A DNA stretch of 64,000 nucleotides from Cololabis saira (lineage: Eukaryota; Chordata; Actinopteri; Beloniformes; Belonidae), in the NCBI RefSeq assembly GCF_033807715.1, contig NC_084601.1:17166690-17230689 (forward strand). The letters are read 5' to 3'. Every line of letters starts with the position of its first letter. Position 1 is the stretch's first letter. Shown here piece by piece: positions 49,486-62,100 of the stretch. Both the position numbers and the translations under genes were made by a program. Under the pieces are notes generated by a model. It did no database searches and was not told the origin of the DNA. It was given only the letters and a program-made list of their open reading frames with translations.

Positions 49486-49857
49486 ACAGACTGAGCGCTG
49501 GAGTTATAATAGGAAACAATCCACTTTTTTCCTGTGTCTGTGTGTTTTTTGTCCGCACTCACGTAAAACAGCTGGAACGGAAATTGGGCTGAAGAAGACT
49601 TTGGATGCAACAGCAAAGAGGAGGACTTGCCAAAAGAAGTAAAAGTGATAAAACGGAGAGTGGAGCAGCAGGAGTTGGACTGAGAAGACAGAAAAAAGGA
49701 GAAGGCATATTTGGAGTCTAGTGGGGAAACAGAAGAACTGAAAGGGATACAGAAGACAACAAGAAAAGATCCTCTCTGTCCCATTTTCCACCTGGCTAGG
49801 TGGTGCAGACTCCTTCTCCCCCTCTCCTCCTTCCCCTTTTCCTTTTTTTATCCTGAC

Positions 49858-50175
49858 ATGGGCCGCCTGCTGGCCCTGACCCTTGCCTATCTGGCCTACC
49901 TGCTGGCTATCGCCATTGGCTCGCAGAACCAGCAGCACCGTGTGCAGCACGGCCCTTGCAGCTACACCTTCATCCTCCCTGAGGTGGACCACTGCCAACC
50001 GTTAAATGGCTTCCATGTCACCGATACCCTGCAGGGAGATTCCCCACCTGTGGCCGAGCCTAATGCCAGCCAATCCAAGCAAGGTCAAGCTCAAAACGTT
50101 AGGCCCACATGGCAGGAGAGGAAGCTAGAGAATCTGGAAAGTGCAATGGAGAACAATACCCAGTGGCTGCAGAAG
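49858..50175 (+). CDS. angpt2: angpt2 exon 1 (coding part)
   Basis: 106 codons from MGRLLALTLAYLAYLLAIAI to MENNTQWLQK, then donor gtaagg. Contains the signal peptide, both N-terminal cysteines, and N-glycosylation sequons at Asn69 and Asn99. The segment between LQGDSPPV and KLENLE is longer than in the human proteins. Confidence 0.93.
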
Positions 50176-53100
50176 GTAAGGTTTCTGAGCTTTTGACTAA
50201 GCAGACAAACCACTTCCTCCTGTCATGCTGTCTTCTCATTTTACTTTCCACATGTCCCATCGTAGCCTGTTAACCTGCTGACAAAATACCATAAAGAAAG
50301 CGCAAGACTTCCAAAAGCAACACCAGTTAATTAAGCATGCCTTCATTATTGATAAGTTTAGCGCTTAGCTGGGATTTCCTAGATGCTTCCTGTATACACA
50401 TCTGGCCCCGCGACAAAGCTGGTGTTCGAGTGTATGTCAGGATTTAAGACCAGTGGGATGCAAAAAGTCTCCGTTGCATGCAATAGGGGTTCACTATGTT
50501 TGCTAATATCCAGTTGTGCCAAAACTGTCTCACAGAGTTAAACCCTCTAAATGAGTATTCACCCCCCCAACACATAAAACGGAACAATTACACAGACCAT
50601 GTTTTAGTCAAAGCCAAAGTTGGCCCAAATCTCTCTGTACTAAATGCAGCTTACATAAAAATGTTTCTTTTGAGAAAAAAAAAAAAAAAAAAAGGTTATC
50701 TGTGGGAGACACATTTGGCCGTGACTCTTTGCTGGACACTTTGGCCTTTTGCGGTTTAATTTCCCTAGATTATGCCTGACCAGAAAAAAAAAATGCAATT
50801 AAAAGTGGCTTCAAAATACTTTCAACTGCTAAGGTCAGCTCAGTTCAAAATCAGCATTTGGCCATTGTCTAGGGCAGACTGACTGACACGGCAACGCTCT
50901 CAACCCTTCTCCCTATTCTTATCTCCATCTTTCACTGAATTTTGTTTATAGCTCATGCTAATCCAGTGGACGATTATAAATGTTAGTGTGAAGTGTTGAG
51001 GTTGGCCAACCCAGCAGGATATGTTGATGATATTTAAAGAATTGAGAACAGGACGTAATGAATTTCAGGGCTCTTCCTGCGCTCCTGTAACATCCACTGT
51101 CATGTCAACTCCTATGTCTCATTCCTTATTTTTGGTTTCCACCATGATTTGTATCTGCATCACGAGAATTTATTGACCATCACACCACTAGGCATGGGAC
51201 GATATGAAAATTTCATATCACGATATTAGTGGACAAAAATATCACAATTACGATATTATCACGATATTAGCGTGTCGCTTATAAAATTCTTAAAATGCAA
51301 GGAAAAACACTAACCGTGGATCCACTGGTTCCTTCAGAACATTTATTCTCAAATCATTCTCAACACAGTGACACTTGAGGTAGAGAACAAATAGTAATAA
51401 TATGCATTACAAAGTGTAAACTATAGTACCGGTACTTATTTGAACTTTCTTTTTTTGTAAGAAAATACTTCCCTGAGAGTCGAAAGAAATAAGTGACAAA
51501 TAGAAATAAAGTGACAAAGTAGAGCCAAATGCACACTGATTGTATTACTCTCTGAAACTTTAACAGTGGCTGGCTGCCTGCTACTTAGTACGGCTCTCTG
51601 GAAAAATAATAAAATAAAGGCACTGCTCTGTAGTATACAAAACAAAAGCTGCATGGCCAACACAAAGATTGAGTGAAAATAAAGTGCCACAGTAGTCAAA
51701 TGCACACGGATTGTACTACTCTCTGAAAAAATATTAAATAAATAATAATAATAAATAATATTAATAAAATACATGAAAAAAAATAACACTGGCTTCTACC
51801 TGGCTGGTAGCCTTGTGTGACCAAAAAAAAAAAACATTATCGCGGCCGTTTTTTATCGCGATATACGATAATATCGTATATGGCCCATGCCTACACACCA
51901 CTAAAAAAGAAAACTACCAAGAGAAAAAAAATGTCTTTGTTTTGCTTTGCATGTTTCTCACGTCACGCTTTTTAAAAACGTTTTCCTGTTTTTCCCCGAC
52001 AGCTGAAAATTAGCCATTTGGCTAAAACTGACAGTCTCAGGGATGTTGATAAAGCAGCACGGTGCCTTAAAAAAAAAAGCGTTGTTATAAAAAAGCTGTG
52101 AGGGAGCCGCAGTTTAAATTTCCCTCACATCTAGAGAATAAGTCTTGCTGAAACATTTCTTGCTTTGTTGCCAACTTCTTCCACATAACGTCTGGAATGA
52201 ACACAAAGATCCAACCTTTCAACAAGTAACCCCCAGCAGGCCAAAGTGATGCATACATGATCACACTGTAGGTGGGATTCCCACATAAACATTCTGTGAC
52301 CCTAAGGAGACTCTTTTAGTTATGCACCAGGGTATGCTGACCTTTGACCCCCAGACGGCAAAGCCCTTTCAGCACCTTTTGGAGCTCATTAAACTTATCT
52401 GTGGAAGAGTTGGGAGAACCGGTTGATATGCATGCAGAAGACTTTCAGGCATGTGTGTGTTTGTGCCTCTGTGAAACTCTGTATGGTCTCACTCAAAGCT
52501 CCCCTGGGACGGTACGACTCTGTCAGCCCTCCACCCAGACCCCCAGGAAAAGGAAGCACCCCCCCACTGATACAGAATTAGGAGCACCCGCACTAATCCA
52601 CTGTGTTCTCCAGAGGAATCTCAAAGGACTGTATGTATTAATGCTTCAGATTTTTTCTCTGGTGTTTCCAAGAAATGGCTAATGTTCATTTTCCTTTGGA
52701 CTAAACCCCCCCCCACACACACACAAATCTAGTCCCTATGGCCCTCTGCTGCTCTGATGGGTCGGAAAATGGGATGAGAGTGTGTTAGTTAGTCCATAAG
52801 AGAGGTTGGGGTGGATTATGCTGTTACAATATTACTATTCAGACATCAAAATAGCTTTGCTATCCTTGTTAAAGTGTATTTCTGGCCTTTTGATATTTCT
52901 ATAAATCAGTACTAAAGTACGACACCCACTGCTGGAAACTGGCTAGACTTAACAACCGTTTATCTCAGACTGAGTGGGTTTTACGTGATAAGACCGGTAT
53001 AGAGCGGCACCGCTGACGCACATACAGCACTGCGTCACACGTTTTGTTGCTTCCAGGGGCTTGTTGATATATGCCTGCTAAATATACACCGCGTGAATAA

Positions 53101-56100
53101 AAACTAAGACGAGAGATCCTGGGTTATTACTTTAACATTGTCTGGCACTACTCTCCATTTTCTTTCCTGAACGTAAACGTGTTTTTATTTCTCAAACAAT
53201 CTGTGCTTGATCATTCCAGAACATTTTGCAGTGCAGTTTGCAGGTTAACAGCCCCAACAACTGAAAGTTTAAAGAGTAGGAATATGTAAGCTACAGGCAA
53301 ACCCATAGTCCCTTCTCCATCAGGTTAGGTTCACCACCACTGACTAAATGCCAACGCCTGAGCTCGTGCTCTGACGTCCTGGCATATTGCAGCTGAATGT
53401 TGCTTATAAGTGGCTACAAACAAAGAACTACTATTAGCTACCAGTTTGCTTTATCATCCCATCTGGAACACTATTAAATCGTGACCAAATTGTTGCTTTA
53501 TATGAATATTTAGAATGGTAGTTGTGCAGGAACCCTAGTACATTGGCCTAACAAAATCGTCTGCCTTGTTTGTTTGTCCCATTTTTTCATTACTTCTTGG
53601 TATTTCCTAGATTGTGCTGTTCTATAAATAGCACCTTTTAAACATTCACACACGTTTAATATTTTAATCTGATTTTATTAGTTCTTAACATTTACAGTTA
53701 TATGTTCTGTACTTCTGTAGGAACTACTCTTTCAAAATCTCTCAGGTCTCTCAAACTCCTCTTTCTAATTCTGCAAAAGCTAAGATGAAAAAAAAAAGTA
53801 GTGAACTATGGCCTCCTTAAATTCACGTGATTTATTAATTAGCTCTCTCACAAACATCTTTCAGTCCATTGTCTCCACTGGTGCTCTTTTCCTGTCGACT
53901 GCATATTGCTCTTTCTCACTCTCTGTTCACCTCAAGGCTAACATCAAAAACAAACAAACGGTCAAATAGAATAATCAGGCAAACCAAGCAAATCATAATC
54001 AGTATTATAAATCTTATTAGGTTTTGAGAACAGCAGGTAACATCACCTCGAGAGCAGTCTCTTCGCTGAACTAGGTGCTTCCAGAGAGCGAGGGCCTAAT
54101 CGAAACCTTTGTTTTTAACTTGAAGATACATCAAAGCAAAGCCCTTTCCAGAATAACACCTGGTAAAATAATGACTAAAATACTCATCACTTAGCTTACA
54201 TGCAGCATAAATAAGTCTAAAGTAAACACTAACCATCTATCACCATCATATCTGACTTGTTTCTTCTTTTTCTTAATACTGCTTTGTTATAGTCCAGCAA
54301 TAATAATAATAATAATAAAAAAACACACAAACCATGGCGACCTTTCTCTCTCTTACACTTTCTCTCTCTTACACACTCCTGATTTGTGTTTCAAGTTGTG
54401 CACAGCACACTAACATATGGCATGGATGGGAATACTGCATGATGTGCAATATCCAATGAGAATACAAGGACTACCAACCCTCCGATGTAAAGAGGTGTGA
54501 CTGATCCTTTTCACCAGTCTTCACAGTGGCTAGCAGCTAACGATTTGCTGTTTTATAGGGCTGACTCCAGACGCGACATCCAGCCAAAGATAATAAACTT
54601 ATTCTCTCTAAAAGTCATTCTGAAGCGCTGGTCCACCACTGTATGTAGAATACTTGGACGTAGTCCGTTCCTTATAGTACTATACAGAGTTGTCCATGGG
54701 AGCAATAATTGGAATTTATGGTGCTAGAATACTGAGCATTACCACAGATTGTGGGAAAATAGAGAATCGCCTTTTTTTTGCGAGTGTATCCACTTTTACT
54801 AAAAGTGTATATGCTGATTTTACTGAATAAAATGTAAAATAAAGTCTGTACCAAATAGTCCGGGCTAATATAGACTTGCTAACACTCTGCAATTTAGCTG
54901 CTCTAAACTTTATTATGTTCATTTTTCTAGTCATTCATTTTAGCACACTGTGATTGTAAATGCAAAGCAAAAAACAAAGTGCAACTAAAGATGTTAGGAA
55001 TACGTTTAATTTGCTCATAAACCAATGCATTTTAAAAAGCTTGCTATGATTCAGACATTTTACCCAGAAGTGCACATTTTAATCTCCTTTTGGCAAAAAG
55101 GGAAAACGTGAAGAAAGTTATTAGAACACATCACTTTTGCACCAATCCATTTAGGAGATGATAGGATACTTCATTGAATGCCAAAAGTCTTACGGTTTCC
55201 TATGGGAACCATAAAAACTTTATGATAATGCATCCGCTTCTTCAGATTTTACAGTTCAGTCAATGGGGTGTATTAAGTGACTGTGCCAACTGCATATTGA
55301 AAAGGTCAAAAATGAATCCATCACATCTACATTCCATCAATCCTTTTTTTTCCCGGAACACCCAGCAAATATGTTTCTGTTCTCTGCTATTGTAACAGAG
55401 AACAATGCATCTACTGGCTTAGCAATTACGATATCAAGTAATACAACTACGATTTTTCTGTAGCACTGATTCGTCCCTGACCCTCTTAGACACAATAAAA
55501 ATGAATTATATTACATCCCAAAACTGATTTATCTGGCTGCATAGTGCAGCGTATGGCAGAGCTGCAATTAATGCAACTGGCAGGGGGAGATGAAGCGTAT
55601 TAAGACCTCTGGATTGAGCTGTAACGCAAAGGCTGTAATAGGAACATTGCTGATAGCAGCTTGAATGCAGAAGGCCGATTATGATGCAGGAATCTGGGTT
55701 TTTTTCCTGTGCAGATAGTTTTAATCCCCTTAGTAATATTCACAACTTTTGTTATAGGGATTTTTCCTGCTTAGCTGTCCAAAAGTTGGAAAATATGTGA
55801 AGTGACTACAGAGCGAGAGTGAAGGAGGACATTTTAAAGTGGGACTTAGTGAGAAAGTTCAAAAGGATCTAAGAAACAAAGAGAGATTACTACCAGGCAA
55901 ACAATTAAATTGAAGATTCAACATCTATTTGCTCATACTGATCAGTACCTTTTTTTACTTTATGAAATATGGGGGGGGCATTTCCTTTGGCAATACATTA
56001 TCGTAGCCCATTTCTCTCTGAAATATTCACTTGTGTTCAAATGTAGTCTGATTGAAATTCTGTTCAAATTTTGTGGAATACTGACTCATTATTTGGATAA

Positions 56101-59100
56101 TTTTAAGTGCTTTCTCCTTTGAGACTTCATTTTCCAGTTGTGTGGCTTAATGAGTAAAGTCTGATCTCTTTTCTCAGGAAAGTAATAAATATTAATGCCC
56201 TCCACTTTTATATTCTACTTTGTTACAAACAAAATGTTATCATTCATGGCAGGAAAAGTCAATTTTGATTTTGAAGATGAATGCCATCCTGTCTTAGTCT
56301 GCACTTTGTAACTTATGAGTTTATGGCAGTGGCTCTTTCTCTGCCCCTGAGATTGATTATATTGAAAAAAGTGACTGTTCCTGCAAATGAATTTCATGAT
56401 CTGAAACTACAAGTAGATACTTTAAGTGTTCTTTTGTAAAACTAAAAAAAGTCAATATTTGCATTAGTTAGATTCGTAGAATGACGGACAAGTCGGTGTT
56501 GAGACAATGCAAGCTCCCAAAAAACCCTAAAAGACACGATCTCAGGTGTGTTTGGATGTGCATCTATTATGAAGATGCCTGTCTCAACTTCTCAAGCTGT
56601 CAGCAAATGCAAAGTAGCTTTTCCTGCTAAATTATCATCGTGAGCAAAATTCTCAGTCTGCTTATATTCCGTCCAGCTGGAAAACTTCATCCAGGAGAAT
56701 GTACGCTCTGGGATGGAGGAAATCAAGAGGTCTGCAGTGCACACGCAGACAGCTGCCATGCTGGAGATGGGAACCAACCTCCTCAGCCAGTCGGCGGAGC
56801 AGACTCGCAAACTGACAGACGTTGAGACCCAGGTGAGTCCGTCAGGAAGGACTTCAGTGAGAGAGCCTGGGGGTTGCTTGTTTGCAGCCAAGCCAAATGA
56901 GCAACTAAGGGGGTCGTAGCCATGTAAAAACTAATTATGTCACTTTCAAACCACTTGGTGAACAGCCAATTAAATTTAAATCAGATGTAACCTACTGGAA
57001 AGCCGTGCCCAAAGGTGGCGGCAGCTGCTTTAAAACAGCTGGTATTTGGTTCTACAAGCTCTGATTGACACATTGAGCTGAGTGTGGTGGCTGACAACAA
57101 GCCAATTAAAACATAAAACTCAGTACCACAACACAGATGTGTCTTCAATCATCCAGTAGACTTGTTATTACAGATTGGGCTGTTTTGGTCCTGATGTTTT
57201 TCCTTTTCTCTTATCAAAGTCGATATGAAACTACAACCTGTACAAATATTTAAGCTGCTTTGTTCAAGTTTTTATTTCATCTTCAACTTCAAAACATGTT
57301 GCAGGTGCTCATGAGATCATGCTCGCTCAAGTGCTGATAATGAGATCAAAGAAGGCAAATTATGAGATTTGTGATGCGTTCAGCGACACTGCTTATCCCT
57401 AGGGGTGCTTTTTAAGAATTCCTCTTTGTATCTGCGCATATTGTGATAGACTCATTTTTTGAAATTAATCTACAGGTGTTAAACCAGACAAGTCGCCTGG
57501 AGATCCAGTTGCTCGAGTACTCGCTCTTCACAAACCGCCTGGAGAAGCACATTCTCCTGCAGGCTCAAGAGATCTCTCGCCTCAGCGATAAGAACAGGTG
57601 AGAACACCTCCAAAGACTATGCAGGCAAGCACTTTTCTCAAGCGCCAGTGTGCAAAGTATGGCCATCTCATTCTTAGCGGCGGGGTCAGGGTAGAGTAGA
57701 GTTTAATCAGAGCCACGGCTTTTGAGAGGACGTGGTCACGTTGTGCTCTTATTGCTTTGCAGAATTTTTTGCAAATTCTGTATATGGAAAAATCCACCTG
57801 CATCACAGTAAAGATATATATTCAAAATCGCTCTGGATGGAAAATAAAGCTTCAAATATATTTTCCTGCCCACGGACATGAATAAAACTGGCCCTCTGAT
57901 ACAAATAGAATGGACTGGGAGCATTTAGTGACATAATCATGGATATTGTTTAAGCATGGGTTCGCGTGTCTGCCAGGAAAGGGCAGTACATGTTAGGAGG
58001 GGTTTCCCATTCGTCTCTCTCCGAACATGAGGTCAAATAGGGGCCAGGAGGGGTTACAATCTGGGTTAGGGGCTGTGTCAAAGGGAGGGAGTGCTTTCAT
58101 TCTTTGTTTCTGCTTATTTATCCATCCATCTGTACCAAGTGTGATCAGGGGGATCACAGCGCACTCAGCATCAACACCTGTTACACATTTTGTCCCACAT
58201 GGCTTCGCTCTGCCCTTTCGCCCTCGTCCTTAGAGGCAGCGACACGGCTCTGACACGTAAACAAATTAATGCATGTTGACAAGGGTAGGCCCTACGACGT
58301 GTTCCTTGAAATCAGAAGTGTACCAGTGGATTTGCGGCGAAGCGGCTGCGAAATGAAAGGAAAATAGGGGCCTGTGCTGCTTGCTGGAGGTTACAGCTGC
58401 TGAGCTTTAAGGGCACGGAGCAAGTTTTTGAACTGCTGCCAAGCTAAAAAAAGCAGAGAGGCATGTTTGTTTTCACAGCCATTGCATGTAAAATAGTATT
58501 GGCAGGAAGTGCAGCACACTGCAGGGCGACAGAGAGCAGACTACTACCAATGTATACTGTACATATTACAATAAAAACAATAAATAGCACATTATCATAA
58601 GCATAACAGTTTAATAGCTCAGGATGCAATGTGATCCAAAGTGGCATATTTGTTCTGTCGACTCCCCTGACTGTTTAAACATTGCTGTGCTCGTTTTATT
58701 TCATGGCCCACACGTTCACTGATTCTCACAGTAAAACGAACACAAAGTAGAACAATTTGTTACCTTTCATTTGCCAGTTTTATCGAATGTTTTTCTACCG
58801 AGCCAATAGGAATTGGAAGTGATGTGTAAAACTATTTGGATTGATCATTCACGCCACATACCAAGGCCCTCCGCCAAAAAAAAAAGAAGAAAAAGAAGGG
58901 AGATTGAAGATTCATCTTGAACGCCGTTGCTGCGTGTGCACTGAGCTCCTAAACGACTCGTTCAATCTAGGTGGCTGGATTGTTTTATTAAATAACTGCA
59001 GAGTCGTTAGTGAAAGCCATAAAGATCAAGCTGCAGGGATTTACTATCTTCGTTTGGAAGGGTGGGGTTCGGGGGGGGAGTGTGCCACTCATGCACAAAC

Positions 59101-62100
59101 ACAAACACACACTGTACAAGACGTTGCCTCCTGGATATGATTGAGTATCTTAGCATGCTGGGCCATCTGCGAGCACTGCTGTGGTGCTTCCCCCCCCCCC
59201 CCTTTTTTTTATGACGTTAACTCACTGTGACTGTTGCACTGAAGAAAATCAGTCATCCTCATGTAAATACATACATTTGTGCAATCTCCACAGTGAAAAA
59301 CAAACACTGAATGGATGAATTCTGCACCTGCAGCTACTTTATTTATACCCTGAATTTACAGAAATGTCCTTTTTCTTTTCTCTTAGCATTTTACATCAGC
59401 ATTTTCTTTGTCTTCTTCAGTTTTCTGGAGCAACGGCTCTTAGCGCTGGAAGCCCGGTATGGGATGGAGCTGCAGGGTTTGCAGGGAGAAAAGCAGCAGC
59501 TTCAGGATCTTCTGGAGAGGCAGAATCGACTGGTCGGCCAGCTTCAGGGTGAACTTGGAAGCTCTACGCTCAACAGCACTTTATTACAGCGACAGCAGGC
59601 TGTGCTCACAGACACTGTTCAGAAGTTGCTGACAAAAGTCAACCACTGCAATGGTAAGGCCAAGTGAGCCCACTGTGTGTGATTCAGGAGATTTTGCCGT
59701 CCAAGTCAGTTATTTTAAACAAGCAAACACAAATGCACCACCCCAGAATCAGGATGTTGGCAGGAGGTGATTTACATCAGCTTGTAATTCAGATCTCAGT
59801 CCCCGACATGCATATTTACACTGCAGACATCACAGGCTTAAAGAAGAAACTTCACTTGCAGCGTGGTGTTTGAGTATGGATCAAAACTGGCAAGATTTCA
59901 GTCTGTCAACGAGAGCTTTCATGTTTCTGCAGAGATCTCCAGCATGCCCAAGAAGGAGCCGCATCATTTCGGAGACTGTGCGGAAATCCTGCGATCTGGA
60001 ATAAAAGAGAGTGGAATATATAGCATACGCCTTCACAACTCCACAGAGGATGTCAAGGTAGTGAAGCTTTAACCCTTTAAATGAATAATATTTGAAAATT
60101 GATCTGTGAAAAAAAGAAATCCACATCGTTTGGTAGGTCAAACTAAACTATATAGTTTAGTAACACAAGTAGTACAATTCTGATGTGCAGTGAGATGTTT
60201 TATTCTTGTCACCGCACATGAAATACATTTGAGAATATCACCAGAAACTGACATTTCCCTTCCCCTTAATTGAATTTGCAAATTTGAGTATGTAACACCC
60301 TGACTGAATTATAATGATGTTATTGAATATGATCTGAATCGGAAAGTTTCAAGCCACATGTCTGCAATAATTTGGTAAAACAGAACCACTCCAAAACAAA
60401 TGCTTCAGTTGTTTTAGTTATAGTAATATCTGATTTGTGTCTTCAGTTTGAATGAGCATGGTTTGGGAAGCCTTCAGCAAATGGCATCGGTTTCGCTGTC
60501 CGAGCCAAACCCCGAGCATGAGTATCCATGGGAAGACAAAGTTAAAGACCGTTGACCTTTTCCGGCAAATATCAGCTAACTGACAATGACATGAAACTTT
60601 GTTGTTGGACTTTTTGTCCTTTTGTCTCTCAGTACATAATCCTGAAACTATTTTCTTTTCCTACATTGACTTCGCAGGCTTTTCTCCGCTTGTGTAATGG
60701 AAAGCTCTTCCCTGCACTCGTTCGGTATTATAAAATTCAGCCGGCTTATCAATAAATCCTGGAAGGACAAACTATTCTGATTTCATGGTAACTTGCTAAA
60801 GCTTTTGGTACAGAAGTAGACGGAGAAGCCACGCTGTGTCACAGAGAGCAAAAATAATAAGCAACGGGAGCATTAGGCCCCGCAGGTTTTACGGCGAGCG
60901 AGCGCTGCTGAATGTAAAGTCAGGGAAGCCTTGGAGGTTCCGCCACTGATCTGAAGTGGCTGGCCTCTGCTAACTCAAGCATGGCATCCACCTGCAGGCT
61001 GTCATTTCTGCGTATCACATCAAACCTTCTCGTATAGGATATTCACTCTTAGAGCTTAGCAGAGGAGGAAGAAAATAAAAAAAAGATAACCATGAAACAG
61101 CTTTTTGTTATGCATTACTTTCAGTCTAGTTTACTGTTTGCAGCATCGCCCTCCTGCCTCTGTTTATCCCAGTTTTTTCTTTTTTCATTTCCTGTGGGCA
61201 AGGTATCCAGGTGTTAGGCAGTAGTGCCATGTGCTTCCAGCCAACTGGGGCCAATGAACATTTCCAGGGATGCAAGTTAGCGCTGCCTAAATCATGGCTG
61301 CTTTCAATTTATGCCATCTAATCCCAGCATGACCGGCAAGCTGGGTGGTTCTATAAAAGTGGGACGGATACAAATTGCCCTCTTCTATAAGTCGTAGGTG
61401 TTTTCTGACTTTGAACAGAGACACAAGTCTTGAACATATTATTTTATTTCAGAATGAGATTTAGAATTCATCCAACTCCCTGTAAATGGGTGTCACTTAG
61501 ACTGAGAACGATTTTGATGACTGCAGACATATTATCAATATTTTGAATCAGCTTCTGTGGGAAGGTTTAACAGCTTTGTTATGTGTTTTTTTGAGAAGGA
61601 CTCATGTACAAATGAAAGAGATTGAGCATTACGCTAAAAAGACAAGAGAGGATTTAACAGTATATTCACCCAGTCCTTAAAAATAGAAATAATTTCATTA
61701 TATCTTTTAAAGATAATTATAAGTTGACTTCATTTTATTTTGCTAATTTGCCCCACAATAGCCCCCCTGTTGGCAGATAAGTGACTTTTGAGTGTAAAAT
61801 ACGAATGAGGTCTAAATAAGGGTAACAACAGCATTTGGCAGTTGTCTTAGGTTTAGACGTGTTTCACAAGATCTTGTTAACAATTTCTGCGTGGTTCCTA
61901 AAGCTGACCTCCATTCAAATGTTCTACTTCTCTTGTTTGTTTCATCTTTTGTTTCATCTAATCATTGACAATCTCAATATATCAGCATCGTGGCACTCCG
62001 CATTCACTGTGGTCTGCTTAGTTTCAGGCAATCTGGAAAAAAATATTTTTGTTACATCAACAATCATCAACATTCCAGGTTGCAAAGTTGTTTTCAAGTC

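Noticed and set aside
49711..49857. Upstream in-frame ATG that would extend the angiopoietin by 49 residues
   Set aside because: It would bury the signal peptide behind a hydrophilic stretch; angiopoietins start directly with a signal peptide and the ATG at 49858 has a better context.
51436..51789. 117-codon minus-strand frame in the intronic hAT element
   Set aside because: Phe/Tyr/Ile-rich translation of AT-rich DNA, not resembling a transposase.
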